Shown here piece by piece: positions 16,189 through 23,862 of a stretch of 64,000 nt of DNA; position 1 is the stretch's first letter, and each line of letters begins with the position of its first letter. The stretch is from positions 3,720,001 to 3,784,000 of the forward strand of contig NC_013595.1 of NCBI RefSeq assembly GCF_000024865.1, in the 5' to 3' direction. The translations under genes were made by a program, and so were the position numbers. The notes beneath the pieces were generated by a model, which ran no database searches, was not told the origin of the DNA, and was given only the letters and a program-made list of their open reading frames with translations. This DNA is from Streptosporangium roseum DSM 43021. Its GTDB lineage: Bacteria > Actinomycetota > Actinomycetes > Streptosporangiales > Streptosporangiaceae.

Positions 16189-17490
16189 ATGGCTCGGACG
16201 TCCATCCTCTCCCGCGGCCGGCGGCACCGCCTGCGGCTCGCGGTGCTGGTGAGCGCCGTGGCGGCGCTCGCAGGCGCGTCCCTGACGGTCGCGATCCCCC
16301 AGGCCGGCGCGGCCGAGACCCCGCTGTCGCAGGGCCGCCCGGCCACCGCCTCCTCGGCCGAGAACGCCGGCACGCCGGCCTCGGCCGCGGTCGACGGCAA
16401 CGGCGGCACCCGCTGGTCGAGCGCCTTCAGCGATCCGCAGTGGCTCCAGGTCGACCTGGGCTCGACGGCCACGATCAACAGAGTGGTGCTGGACTGGGAG
16501 GGCGCGTACGCCACCGCCTTCACGGTCCAGACCTCCGCCGACGGCGCCGCCTGGACGACGATCCACACCGCGACCGCCGGCACCGGCGGCGACCAGACCC
16601 TGAATGTGTCGGGCACCGGCCGCTACGTCCGGCTCACCACCACCGGGCGCGCCACGCAGTACGGGGTCTCGCTGTGGGAGTTCCAGGTCTACGGCACCGG
16701 CGCCACCCCGCCCCCGAACGGCGGAGGGCCCGTCGTCCGTGTGGCGGAGTTTCTCGCCGAGTGCCCGTTCACCCACCGCCTGCCCGACGACCCGATCGTG
16801 TTCCCGGGACTGCCGGGAGGCTCGCACATGCACAGCTTCTTCGGAAACACCTCCACCGACGCCCACTCCGACCTGACGAGCCTGCTGAACGCCGACAGCA
16901 CCTGCAGCCCCCGGATCGACCTGTCGTCGTACTGGGTGCCGACCCTCTACAACGACAACGTCCCGGTGGAGCCCACCGGCACCACGTTCTACTACCTGGG
17001 TGAGGGCGTGCGCGACGACGTGATCGCCCGGACGCAGCCGCTCCCGCTGGGGCTGAGGATCGTGGCGGGCAACGCCAAGGCGACCCAGCCCGACGACACC
17101 AGCAACGCGCGCTGGTCGTGCCTGCACGCCGGCCACGTGGGATCGTCGAAGAACTTCGTCACCTGCCCCGCCGGCACGATGCTGGAGTCCTACCTGGACT
17201 TCCCGCAGTGCTGGAACGGGCGGGACCTGGACTCGGCCGACCACAAGAGCCACATGGCCTACCCGGTGGCCGGCACCTGCCCGGCCTCGCACCCGGTGCC
17301 GGTGCCGAAACTGCGCCAGGTCCTGCGCTACCCGGTCAACGGCGACCCCGCGAAGTTCCGGCTGGCCTCCGGGCCCGGCTTCACGATGCACGGCGACTTC
17401 TTCAACGCCTGGCCGGAGGCGGAGATGGAGCGCCGGGTGCGTGACTGCATCCGGCCGATCATCAAGTGCGGCGCCGACGGCCACCCCTGA
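16189..17490 (+). CDS. Secreted F5/8-type-C plus DUF1996 protein
   Basis: This 433-residue protein starts at ATG with GAAGGAG upstream. A signal peptide (1-38) is followed by one F5/8 type C domain (38-168) closely related to those of the glucanase (LSQGRPATASSAENAG). A DUF1996 domain at about 185-425 has the family-typical GGSHMHSFFGN, SSYWVPTLYND, LDFPQCWNGRDLDSADHKSH and TMHGDFFNAW blocks. DUF1996 is common in fungi and actinobacteria and is uncharacterised; the conserved His and Asp residues suggest metal binding or hydrolysis. Shared binding domains and position suggest the same polysaccharide target and LacI control as the glucanase. Confidence 0.87.
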   Translation: MARTSILSRGRRHRLRLAVLVSAVAALAGASLTVAIPQAGAAETPLSQGRPATASSAENAGTPASAAVDGNGGTRWSSAFSDPQWLQVDLGSTATINRVVLDWEGAYATAFTVQTSADGAAWTTIHTATAGTGGDQTLNVSGTGRYVRLTTTGRATQYGVSLWEFQVYGTGATPPPNGGGPVVRVAEFLAECPFTHRLPDDPIVFPGLPGGSHMHSFFGNTSTDAHSDLTSLLNADSTCSPRIDLSSYWVPTLYNDNVPVEPTGTTFYYLGEGVRDDVIARTQPLPLGLRIVAGNAKATQPDDTSNARWSCLHAGHVGSSKNFVTCPAGTMLESYLDFPQCWNGRDLDSADHKSHMAYPVAGTCPASHPVPVPKLRQVLRYPVNGDPAKFRLASGPGFTMHGDFFNAWPEAEMERRVRDCIRPIIKCGADGHP

Positions 17491-17692
17491 CAGGGCCGGC
17501 GAACACCCCGCGCGGTGCCGTTTCACCCGGGACGGGGCCGGCGGCACCGGGCCCCGTCCCCGCAGCCGAAAGCCCGGGACTCCATACCCGAACGTACGGA
17601 GCGGAGCACCGGGCGGCCGGGCGGCACCACCGTCGACCCGGAACAAGAAGCCCGGCACACGAGACCCGGAACGAGAGAGGAGAGAGGCGGCG

Positions 17693-18292
17693 ATGAAAGC
17701 GGCCACCATAGGCGCACCGGTGCTGGCGGCGCTCACCGTGCTGCTGGTCGCACGATGCGCCGCCGCCGGGCCGGCCGCGCATCCGGCCGCGGCACACCTG
17801 CCGCCTCCGGCGGCCCGGGAGACGATCTCCGCACCGGCCCGCACGACGCCGGGCGCCTTCAACGCCACCGACGTCGCCTGGCTGCAACTGATGATCCCCA
17901 TGACCGAGCAGATGCTCCGCCTGCTGGAGCTGGCCCCGGAACAGACCTCGAACCCGCGGGTCACGCGGCTGGCCGCGCGGCTCGGCGCCGGTCACCGCGC
18001 CGAACTCCCGCGGTTGCGCGAGCTGCTCGGCCGGTCGGGCGCGCCCGGCGTCAACGTGCACGAGGGGCACGACATGCCGGGCATGGTCACCGCCGGGGAC
18101 CTCCGTGTCCTCGGCCGGACCACGGGGGCCGCGTTCGACCGGCTTTTTGTCGAGCACATCCGCGAGCACCTGGAACAGGGGATCCTGGTGTCCCGGGGAG
18201 AACAGGGCTCGGGCGCCGAACAGGCCGTCAGGGAGCTCGCCGCGGACATCGAGAGGACCCGCGCCGCCCAGCTCGCCCTGCTCGACGGGTAG
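17693..18292 (+). CDS. Secreted DUF305-like protein
   Basis: This 199-residue protein starts at ATG after GGAGAGAGG. A hydrophobic N-terminal signal (1-25) contains LLVARCAAAG, so a lipoprotein is possible. The body is a four-helix DUF305-type fold with the duplicated pattern WLQLMIPMTEQMLRLLELA, HRAELPRLRELL, HEGHDMPGM and RLFVEHIREHLEQGI. In classical DUF305 proteins the first block reads MIPHH; here the two histidines are replaced by Met-Thr. The Met/His-rich HEGHDMPGM segment is kept and suggests copper or another soft metal. The gene lies 200 bp after the DUF1996 gene and is probably a separate unit. Confidence 0.75.
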   Translation: MKAATIGAPVLAALTVLLVARCAAAGPAAHPAAAHLPPPAARETISAPARTTPGAFNATDVAWLQLMIPMTEQMLRLLELAPEQTSNPRVTRLAARLGAGHRAELPRLRELLGRSGAPGVNVHEGHDMPGMVTAGDLRVLGRTTGAAFDRLFVEHIREHLEQGILVSRGEQGSGAEQAVRELAADIERTRAAQLALLDG

Positions 18293-18418
18293 ACGTGTCC
18301 CGCCACGCGGCCGGAGAACCTCCGCCCGGGACGGCTCGGACCGGCTCCCCGCCGTAGCGTCCAGCCCACGCCCCGCCCGCCCACGCCCCGCCCGCCCCGT
18401 CCACGCCCCGCCCGCGCT

Positions 18419-18492
18419 CCGGGCCTCGAAGACGCGAGGCCCGGCGCGCGTCCCGCCGTACGGATCCGGCGGATGCGGATCCGTACGGCGGG
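18419..18492. terminator. Two strong GC hairpins between convergent genes
   Basis: Perfect 10-bp arms CCGGGCCTCG lie at 18419-18428 and 18435-18444. Perfect 17-bp arms CCCGCCGTACGGATCCG lie at 18452-18468 and 18476-18492. They occupy the 306-bp gap between the DUF305 and DyP genes. The rest of the gap is low-complexity: CCACGCCCCGCCCG repeats before the hairpins and GACATGGACGG / GGGACGGG repeats after them. Confidence 0.75.
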
Positions 18493-18598
18493 CCGGCGCG
18501 GTGACGGGGCCGGACATGGACGGTGATGGGGCCGGACATGGACGGAGACATGGACGGGAACGGGGACGGGGGCGGGTCAGGACAGGGACGGGGACGGG

Positions 18599-19825
18599 TC
18601 AGGACAGGAGGGTCTCTCCTACCCATCCGCCGCGTGCGCATCCGGGAGGGATGGCGAAGACCGCCGAGCCGATGGGGGTCGTCCACTCGTTGAGCAGGTC
18701 GGCCTCGGCCAGTCTCTTCTGGATGGGGACGAACTGGCGGTCGATGTCGGCCTGGTAGGAGGCGAACAGCAGTCCGGAGTCGGCGTGTCCCTCGGGGGTG
18801 AGGCCCTCGTCGTAGTTGTAGACCCGGCGCAGGATCCGCATGCCCGGGTCGGTGACGTGGGCCCGGCGGATGTGGGCGTATTCGGAGATGACCGGGAAGC
18901 CGACCGCGTTGAGCTTGTCGAAGTCGGGCTCGTCGCGCTCCTTCTGCCCGGTCAGCGGGGCGCCGGTGTCCAGGCGGCGGCCGATGGTGAACTCCTTGGC
19001 CACCCGGTCGGCGGCGTCCCAGGTCTCCAGCTTGAGGCGGATGCGCCGCAGCACCAGGGTGGTGCCGCCATGCAGCCACCGCGGGCCGTCGCCGACCCAG
19101 ACGGCCCGGTCGAAGTCCGGCGTGCCCGGCTGGGGGTTGACGGTCCCGTCCAGCTGGCCCATGAGGTTGCGCTGGGTCGTGCCGGGGGCCGCGGCCTGCG
19201 GGCTGCGGCGGAACCCCCGCTGGGTCCAGCGCACCCGGGCGAAGGAGCGGGCGTCCTTGATCGTCATGCGCAGGGCGTGGGCGAGGGTGACGGGGTCGTC
19301 GGCGCAGAGCTGCAGCAGCAGGTCCGCGCCTGTCCACCGCTTCTCCAGCTTGTCGACCACGAACCCGGGCAGGGGCGCGATCGACCCGGGCCGCCGGTCC
19401 TGGACTCCGGCCGCGGCGAACAGGCCGGGACCGAAGCCGAAGGTGACGGTCAGCCGGGCGGGGGGCGCGGCCAGTTCCGGCTCGGTGTCGGCCAGGGCGG
19501 GGCGGCCCTCGCTCAGGCGGCGGGCGTCGTCGGTGAGCAGGCGCATCATCCGGACGACGGCTTCGCGGCCGGTGCCGGGCAGCAGGTCCAGGCCGACGAA
19601 CACCGCGTGGGTCTGGGGGGTGGTGGCGATCCCGGCCTGGTGGGGGCCGTGGAAGGGCTCCGTCGCCGAGGCGCCGGAGATCGGGGGAGCCGTTTCCGGC
19701 GTGGTGGGGGGGACGGCCGGCCCGGAGAGGGCGACCTGCCCGGGGGCGCACCCCGCGAGGGCGCCGGCCGCTGCGGCGGCGCCTCCCGCGAGGAGTCCCC
19801 TGCGAGTCAAGCGGGGGTCTGGCAT
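18599..19825 (-). CDS. Tat-secreted DyP-type haem peroxidase (DtpA/EfeB-like)
   Basis: This 408-residue protein has a twin-arginine signal with a lipobox-like end (LTRRGLLAGG, then ALAGC). The haem-peroxidase region shows FGFGPGLF, DRRPGSIAPLPGF and the GXXDG-type distal motif in GQLDGTVNPQ. Later blocks are AHIRRAH (proximal His region), GLLFASYQADI and RQFVPIQKRL. In Streptomyces, exported DyP enzymes of this class (DtpA) work with a copper chaperone in maturing a copper radical oxidase; others (EfeB) handle haem or iron. The PCuAC gene is 15 bp upstream in the same operon, so the copper-linked role is favoured. Confidence 0.87.
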   Translation of the reverse strand: MPDPRLTRRGLLAGGAAAAAGALAGCAPGQVALSGPAVPPTTPETAPPISGASATEPFHGPHQAGIATTPQTHAVFVGLDLLPGTGREAVVRMMRLLTDDARRLSEGRPALADTEPELAAPPARLTVTFGFGPGLFAAAGVQDRRPGSIAPLPGFVVDKLEKRWTGADLLLQLCADDPVTLAHALRMTIKDARSFARVRWTQRGFRRSPQAAAPGTTQRNLMGQLDGTVNPQPGTPDFDRAVWVGDGPRWLHGGTTLVLRRIRLKLETWDAADRVAKEFTIGRRLDTGAPLTGQKERDEPDFDKLNAVGFPVISEYAHIRRAHVTDPGMRILRRVYNYDEGLTPEGHADSGLLFASYQADIDRQFVPIQKRLAEADLLNEWTTPIGSAVFAIPPGCARGGWVGETLLS

Positions 19826-19840
19826 GAGGTGCGTCCTCGA

Positions 19841-20428
19841 TCAGCCGTGGTCCTTGTTCATGTCCATGTCCTTGCCGGGCTGGTAGTCCTCCTTGCCGCC
19901 GGCGAAGTCCTTGCCGACCGCGGTGAACTCCAGGGTCTCGCCGCCCTTGAGGGTGAGGGTGAAGGGGATCTGCGCGCCGGGCTTCACCTCTTCGGTGACG
20001 CCCATCAGCATGATGTGGTCACCACCGGGCTGGAGCTGATGGGTGCTCCGCGCGGGGATCACGAAGCCGCCCTCCTTGGGCCGCATGATCATTTTCCCCT
20101 TGGAGTCGACCACCTCGTGCAGCTCGATCTTCGGTGACAGCGGTGAGGTCCCGGAGACGACGGTGACGTCGCTGTCGGTGTTGTTGACCAGGGTGCCGAA
20201 GGCGGCGCTCATCCCCTTCTTTGTGGTCTTCACCCACGGATCGGTGATCGCGACGGGCGGGGCGGCGTCGGCCGCGGCGGGGCCGGTGGCGGTGGCGGGG
20301 GCGCTCGCGACCACCGGTGCGGCCACCTGCCCGGCGGGCTGCTCGCTGGACTGCGCACCGCAGGCGCTCACCGACGCGGTGGCGAGGGCGGCCAGCAGGC
20401 CGGCGGAGAGAACACGACGAACGATCAT
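19841..20428 (-). CDS. PCuAC-family periplasmic/extracellular copper chaperone
   Basis: This 195-residue protein starts at the ATG of MIVRRVL, with GAAAGG upstream. An N-terminal lipoprotein signal ends SVSACGA (lipobox Cys near 23), then an Ala-rich tether. The DUF461/PCuAC domain (60-170) keeps the copper ligands: IELHEVVDSKGKMIMRP gives His and Met, and HQLQPGGDHIMLMGV gives the second His-Met pair. The Met/His-rich tail KDMDMNKDHG may add a second copper site. PCuAC proteins deliver Cu(I) to extracytoplasmic copper enzymes. The following DyP gene and preceding membrane protein gene form a small copper-handling unit. Confidence 0.9.
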   Translation of the reverse strand: MIVRRVLSAGLLAALATASVSACGAQSSEQPAGQVAAPVVASAPATATGPAAADAAPPVAITDPWVKTTKKGMSAAFGTLVNNTDSDVTVVSGTSPLSPKIELHEVVDSKGKMIMRPKEGGFVIPARSTHQLQPGGDHIMLMGVTEEVKPGAQIPFTLTLKGGETLEFTAVGKDFAGGKEDYQPGKDMDMNKDHG

Positions 20429-20560
20429 GAAAAAGCCTTTCAACGTGTACGGCGCGGCGGCTGGAGCTGGGCTCGACATGCCGCCGGAAGGCGCCGAGAG
20501 GTCAGGCGGAACACCCGGCACCGCATGGCGCGGCCCGGAGTCGTCAGGTCGTGGGGCCCG

Positions 20561-21121
20561 TCAGAAGGACGTGACGGGGAGGGGCGCCGGCGGACCGCGC
20601 CGGCTCACCACGTGACGGAGCAGGGAGGGACGGAGCGCGGCGGGTCTGTCCGGGTGCGCCATCGCCGAGGGCGGCGCCGGCACGGGGGAGGGGGCGCCGG
20701 TGAGGACCGGGCCGAGTCGGGCGCCGAGCCGTCGCAGCAGCGCCCAGAGCAGGGCTTCGCCGCGGGCGAGCCACAGTGAGGTCAGCCCCACCGCCCAGCC
20801 GTGCATGACCAGCATGGCGAGGCCGGGCAGCAGGCCCGAGTGCGGGTGGGCGAGGGCCTCGTGGGAGACAGCCGGGGCCGTCGCGGAGAACAGCAGGTGG
20901 AGTGCCGCCTGCGTGCTCCCGAGAAGGGGCAGGATCACCCCCGCGCCGCGCTCGCGCCCGGTCAGCGGGAGTGCCGCCGCGAACGCCAGCGCGAGCCCGA
21001 CCGCCGCGCTCCACACGGGCATCGCGCCCCCGCCGAGCACGTGCGCGATCATGCCCAGCCCGAGGGACACCACGGCGAAGGCCGAGGTGCGGGCCAGACG
21101 GAAGGGCACGGTCGCGGGCAT
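20561..21121 (-). CDS. Membrane protein associated with copper locus, unknown function
   Basis: This 186-residue protein has about four to five membrane segments: AFAVVSLGLGMIAHVL, MPVWSAAVGLALAFAAALPL, ILPLLGSTQAALHLLF, and GLAMLVMHGWAVGLTSLWLARGE. Conserved-looking His residues sit in the third and fourth segments (HLLF, HEALAHPHSG, VMHGW). It ends with a basic motif VVSRRGPP. A paralogue with the same architecture and the ending TVSRRGPP is at 58833-59387 next to the YcnI gene. Both therefore accompany copper proteins, which suggests a role in copper movement or assembly; this is inference. The start at MPATVPF lacks a clear Shine-Dalgarno sequence. Confidence 0.7.
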   Translation of the reverse strand: MPATVPFRLARTSAFAVVSLGLGMIAHVLGGGAMPVWSAAVGLALAFAAALPLTGRERGAGVILPLLGSTQAALHLLFSATAPAVSHEALAHPHSGLLPGLAMLVMHGWAVGLTSLWLARGEALLWALLRRLGARLGPVLTGAPSPVPAPPSAMAHPDRPAALRPSLLRHVVSRRGPPAPLPVTSF

Positions 21122-21205
21122 GGTGCGGCAATCATCACACACGGCCGGGTCGCCCCCCACCCCAGATCCCACCCCTGATCCGGTCGTGTCTCGGGCGAGT
21201 GGTCG

Positions 21206-21250
21206 ACTTCCTCCCCATGGCTGAAGCCCGGGGTCTCCCCGCTCAAGGAG
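21206..21250 (+). mobile_element. Possible IS200/IS605 right-end hairpin remnant
   Basis: The segment CTTCCTCCCCATGGCTGAAG followed by CCCGGGGTCTCCCC forms a hairpin around GGC-TGAA-GCC. It resembles the right-end hairpin of the IscB element (27868-27905, read on its minus strand: TTCCTCCCCCGCCTGAAGGC, then GGGGGTATCC). No tnpA, tnpB or iscB is attached, so this would be a solo end left by excision or decay. Confidence 0.4.
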
Positions 21251-21255
21251 GTTCG

Positions 21256-21381
21256 ATGAATTCACATGCTTTGCGCTGTCAGCGGAAAGCGCTGAAAGCG
21301 AACGGACTGAAACCGCGGCGTGGCACCGCGTTATGGTCTCAGGGATTCTCCCTTCGTGAATTCTGGATTCGGGGTAGGTGA
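21256..21381 (+). CDS. Small ORF overlapping clpP start (candidate leader peptide)
   Basis: This 41-codon ORF begins at ATG five bases after a textbook AAGGAGG. Its TGA overlaps a possible GTG start of the clpP-like gene by four bases (GTGA), the arrangement seen in translational coupling. The product is basic (MNSHALRCQRKALKANGLKP, then an Arg/Trp tail) and matches no family I know. It could be a regulatory leader for clpP, or a by-product of the IS605-like remnant just upstream. Confidence 0.35.
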   Translation: MNSHALRCQRKALKANGLKPRRGTALWSQGFSLREFWIRGR

Positions 21382-21386
21382 AAGTG

Positions 21387-21965
21387 ATGAGCAGTCCACA
21401 GCCCGTGTTCGAAGACCCGCTGTACCAGCGGTTGCTGCGTAAGAGGATCGTCGTGCTCGGCAGCGAGGTGAACGACGAGGTGGCCAACCGGATCTGCGGG
21501 GAGCTGCTGCTGCTGTCCGCCGGGGACGACAGGAGTGACATCTGGCTCTATATCAACTCGCCCGGCGGCTCGGTGTCGGCCGGAATGGCGATCTACGACG
21601 TGATGCAGTACATCCCGAACGACGTCGCCACCGTCGGTATGGGCCTGGCGGGCTCGATGGGCCAGTTCCTGCTCTGCGCGGGCGCGCCGGGCAAGCGGTA
21701 CGCGCTGCCGCACGCCAGGATCATGATGCACCAGCCGTCCGGCGGCGTCGGCGGCACGGCCAGCGACATCGTCATCCAGGCCGAGCAGATGCTCTACACC
21801 AAGCAGATGATGAGCGAGCGGATCGCCTTCCACACCGGCCAGCCGCTGGAGCAGATCGAGGAGGACTGGGACCGGGACCGCTGGTTCACCGCCACCGAGG
21901 CCAAGGACTACGGATTGGTCGACGAGGTTATTCGGAAGACCAGTGAGGTCCCGTCGGCAAATTAG
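21387..21965 (+). CDS. clpP: ClpP-family serine protease subunit
   Basis: This is a 192-residue ClpP with all catalytic residues: Ser90 in GLAGSMGQ, His115 in MMHQPSG, and Asp164 in DRDRWFTATEA. It also has the usual NSPGG oxyanion block and the GLVDEV ending. The length is typical and no propeptide is obvious. It lies alone, without clpX or a second clpP partner next to it, so it is an extra ClpP paralogue rather than the housekeeping clpP1P2 pair. The ATG start fits TAGGTG upstream; GTG at 21378 is the alternative. ClpP forms tetradecamers that degrade substrates fed by Clp ATPases. The preceding small ORF may couple its translation. Confidence 0.9.
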   Translation: MSSPQPVFEDPLYQRLLRKRIVVLGSEVNDEVANRICGELLLLSAGDDRSDIWLYINSPGGSVSAGMAIYDVMQYIPNDVATVGMGLAGSMGQFLLCAGAPGKRYALPHARIMMHQPSGGVGGTASDIVIQAEQMLYTKQMMSERIAFHTGQPLEQIEEDWDRDRWFTATEAKDYGLVDEVIRKTSEVPSAN

Positions 21966-22085
21966 TCATTTGCTGTCAAGGAAATCTTCTCGCCCAATTC
22001 AGGCGCCTTCTGGAATGGCGCCGAGTTTTTCCTGACGGTAATGCGCGGGTCCGCCGTACGGCCGGTGGCGGGCCCCGGCGAGGAC

Positions 22086-22120
22086 GTGACGGGCCGCCTC
22101 CTCCGGAGGCGGCCCGTCAC
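22086..22120. terminator. Bidirectional GC hairpin between clpP and the HugZ-like gene
   Basis: Perfect 16-bp arms GTGACGGGCCGCCTCC and GGAGGCGGCCCGTCAC enclose a 3-base loop and serve the two convergent genes. The surrounding 21966-22172 shows no gene. Confidence 0.8.
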
Positions 22121-22172
22121 CTCGGCCGCCCGCGCCGCCCCACCGTTTCCCCGCCTTCCGCACCGCCTCCCG

Positions 22173-22901
22173 TCAGTGGTGGCAGAGCAGGCAGCGCAGG
22201 GCCCGCTCCAGGGAGCCGGCGTCGGTGATGGGGGTGGGCCAGGGCAGGCGGACCAGGGTGGGGTTGTCGATGCCGGAGCGGACGGTCGCGCCGAAGCGGT
22301 CGAGCTCCCAGAGCCACGCCTCGGAGACCGGGGCGGCGAGCAGCGAGCGCAGCGCGGTCTCCAGCTGCCCCCGGTGGGTGGAGTTGACATGGTGGAGCAT
22401 GCGTTCGGCCTCGCTCATCAGCGGGTCGGGGTCGGCGTCGAGATACTCCTCGGCATCCAGGACGCCTGATTCGGGGCCGGTGAGATAGATCACCTGGCCG
22501 ACGTCGACGCGGAGCAGCCGGGGGCCGTCGGCGCGTTCCAGGGCGTCGAACAGGGCCTCGTCCGGGCAGCGCTCGGCGATCGCCACCGCGGTCTCCCGCG
22601 CCTCGGCGGCCGGTACGGCCTGCGCCCAGCCCTGCACCTTGAGCAGGCCGCGCGAGAGTTCAAGCCCGCCCAGGGAGCGGGTCGCGGTCAGGTCGACGGT
22701 CACCACCGGTTCGTCGCGCACCTCGTGGAGCGGGTCCCCCGGCAGCACCAGCAGCACCGGGCGCCCCGCGCCGTCCACGCCACCCCTGGCGGGCATGGCG
22801 GGCAGGGCCGTACCGGCGAGGGACACGTGGGTGGGGGCGGCGGTGGCGGCCAGCGTGCGGACGCGCTCAGGGACCGGCGGAGCGGTGACGGGCTGCTGCA
22901 T
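22173..22901 (-). CDS. HugZ-like / DUF2470 haem-utilisation protein
   Basis: This 242-residue protein starts at ATG behind AAGGAGAG. The N-terminal two thirds form a split-barrel flavin-reductase-like (pyridoxamine oxidase) fold with THVSLAGTALPAMP and GRPVLLVLPGDP. The C-terminal DUF2470 region has SEAERMLHHVNSTHRGQLE and WELDRFGATVRSGID, typical of haem-binding HugZ relatives. The His-rich end CLLCHH is notable. Such proteins bind or degrade haem for iron supply. It is divergent from an rpsD paralogue, and a DtxR/IdeR-type iron box sits in the 87-bp gap, so expression is expected to rise when iron is low. Confidence 0.8.
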   Translation of the reverse strand: MQQPVTAPPVPERVRTLAATAAPTHVSLAGTALPAMPARGGVDGAGRPVLLVLPGDPLHEVRDEPVVTVDLTATRSLGGLELSRGLLKVQGWAQAVPAAEARETAVAIAERCPDEALFDALERADGPRLLRVDVGQVIYLTGPESGVLDAEEYLDADPDPLMSEAERMLHHVNSTHRGQLETALRSLLAAPVSEAWLWELDRFGATVRSGIDNPTLVRLPWPTPITDAGSLERALRCLLCHH

Positions 22902-22938
22902 GGACCGGCTCTCCTTGAGATCGGGGGACTCTTTCAAC

Positions 22939-22957
22939 TAAGGTTAGGCTTACCTGA
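22939..22957. promoter_or_regulatory. DtxR/IdeR-type iron box between hugZ-like gene and rpsD
   Basis: TAAGGTTAGGCTTACCTGA matches 16 of 19 positions of the iron-box consensus TTAGGTTAGGCTAACCTAA. A second partial site, GGCAAACCTAACC at 22962-22974, follows at once. The sites lie between the two divergent start codons and could control both genes. Confidence 0.75.
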
Positions 22958-22988
22958 ATAAGGCAAACCTAACCACAAAGGAGTGATC

Positions 22989-23603
22989 GTGCGCTACACC
23001 GGACCCAAGGTGCGCCTGTCCCGTCGGGCCGGCGTCCCGCTGACCCGCAAGGCGGTCCGCTACTTCGAGGAGCGCCCCTACCCGCCGGGTGAGCATGGAC
23101 GCAAGACCAACCGGCGGCAGACCGGCGACTACGGGTTGCGGCTGATGGAGAAGCAGAAGCTGCGCTGGTACTACGACGTCTCCGAGCGGCAGATGCGCCG
23201 TTACTGGGACATGGCGCTGCGCAGCACCGGCCGTTCCGGCGCCGAGCTGGTGGTGCTGCTGGAGAGCCGTCTCGCCTCGCTCGTCCTCCGTGCCGGCCTG
23301 GCCCCGTCCATCTACGCGGCACGCCAGTACGTCACCCACGGCCACATCACCGTGGACGGCCGCAAGGTGGACATCCCCAGCTACCTGGTCAAGCCGGGCC
23401 AGGTGATCGCGGTGCGGCAGAGGTCCCGGGCGATGCAGCCGTTCGTCGCCGCCGCCGAGGGCACCTACGCCGACGACCGGATCGCCCCGTACTTGAGTGT
23501 CGACCACGCCGATCTCCGCTTCACGGTGGTCGGCCGCCCGGCGCGCGAGCAGATCGTGGTCCCCGTGGACGAGCAGCTCGTGGTGGAGTTCTACTCCCGC
23601 TGA
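22989..23603 (+). CDS. rpsD: Ribosomal protein S4 paralogue
   Basis: This 204-residue S4 starts at GTG five bases after AAAGGAG. The conserved parts are the N-terminal YTGPKVRLSRRAG and RPYPPGEHGR, and the S4 RNA-binding domain at 93-155 (ESRLASLVLRAGLAPSIYAA, QYVTHGHITVDGRKV). The ending VVEFYSR is normal. It lacks the CxxC zinc motif. It is not in the usual rpsM-rpsK-rpsD-rpoA cluster but alone behind an iron box, so it is most likely a second, conditionally expressed copy. S4 starts 30S assembly; a paralogue could replace the main S4 under iron limitation. Its existence as a second copy is inferred from context, because the main locus is not in view. Confidence 0.88.
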   Translation: MRYTGPKVRLSRRAGVPLTRKAVRYFEERPYPPGEHGRKTNRRQTGDYGLRLMEKQKLRWYYDVSERQMRRYWDMALRSTGRSGAELVVLLESRLASLVLRAGLAPSIYAARQYVTHGHITVDGRKVDIPSYLVKPGQVIAVRQRSRAMQPFVAAAEGTYADDRIAPYLSVDHADLRFTVVGRPAREQIVVPVDEQLVVEFYSR

Positions 23604-23750
23604 CCCGTGCCGCCGAGTGGCCGGGTCGCCCGGTCACCGGCCGCGGGGTCCCCCGGCCCCCGGCCGTCCATCGCGGGTCGCCGGTCGTCGGCCTGGCCGT
23701 TCACCGAGGGGCGCCGGCCCGGCCCGCTACCGCCGGCCGCCGGCTCGGAC

Positions 23751-23862
23751 GTCTGCCGGTGGGTTGCCGGTCATCGGCCGCCGGTCCGCCCGCGTGCCGA
23801 TCCGCCGTCTGCCGGTGGGTCGCCGGTCATCGGCCGCCGGTCCGCCCGCGTGCCGATCCGCG
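23751..23862. repeat. Tandem 56-bp duplication at the 3' end of the channel gene
   Basis: Two adjacent 56-bp units (23751-23806 and 23807-23862) differ by one internal base (T/C) and the last base. Each contains GTCATCGGCCGCCGGTCCGC. The stop codon of the channel gene lies in the second unit. The rest of the interval after rpsD (23604-23750) is GC-rich low-complexity sequence. Confidence 0.85.
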
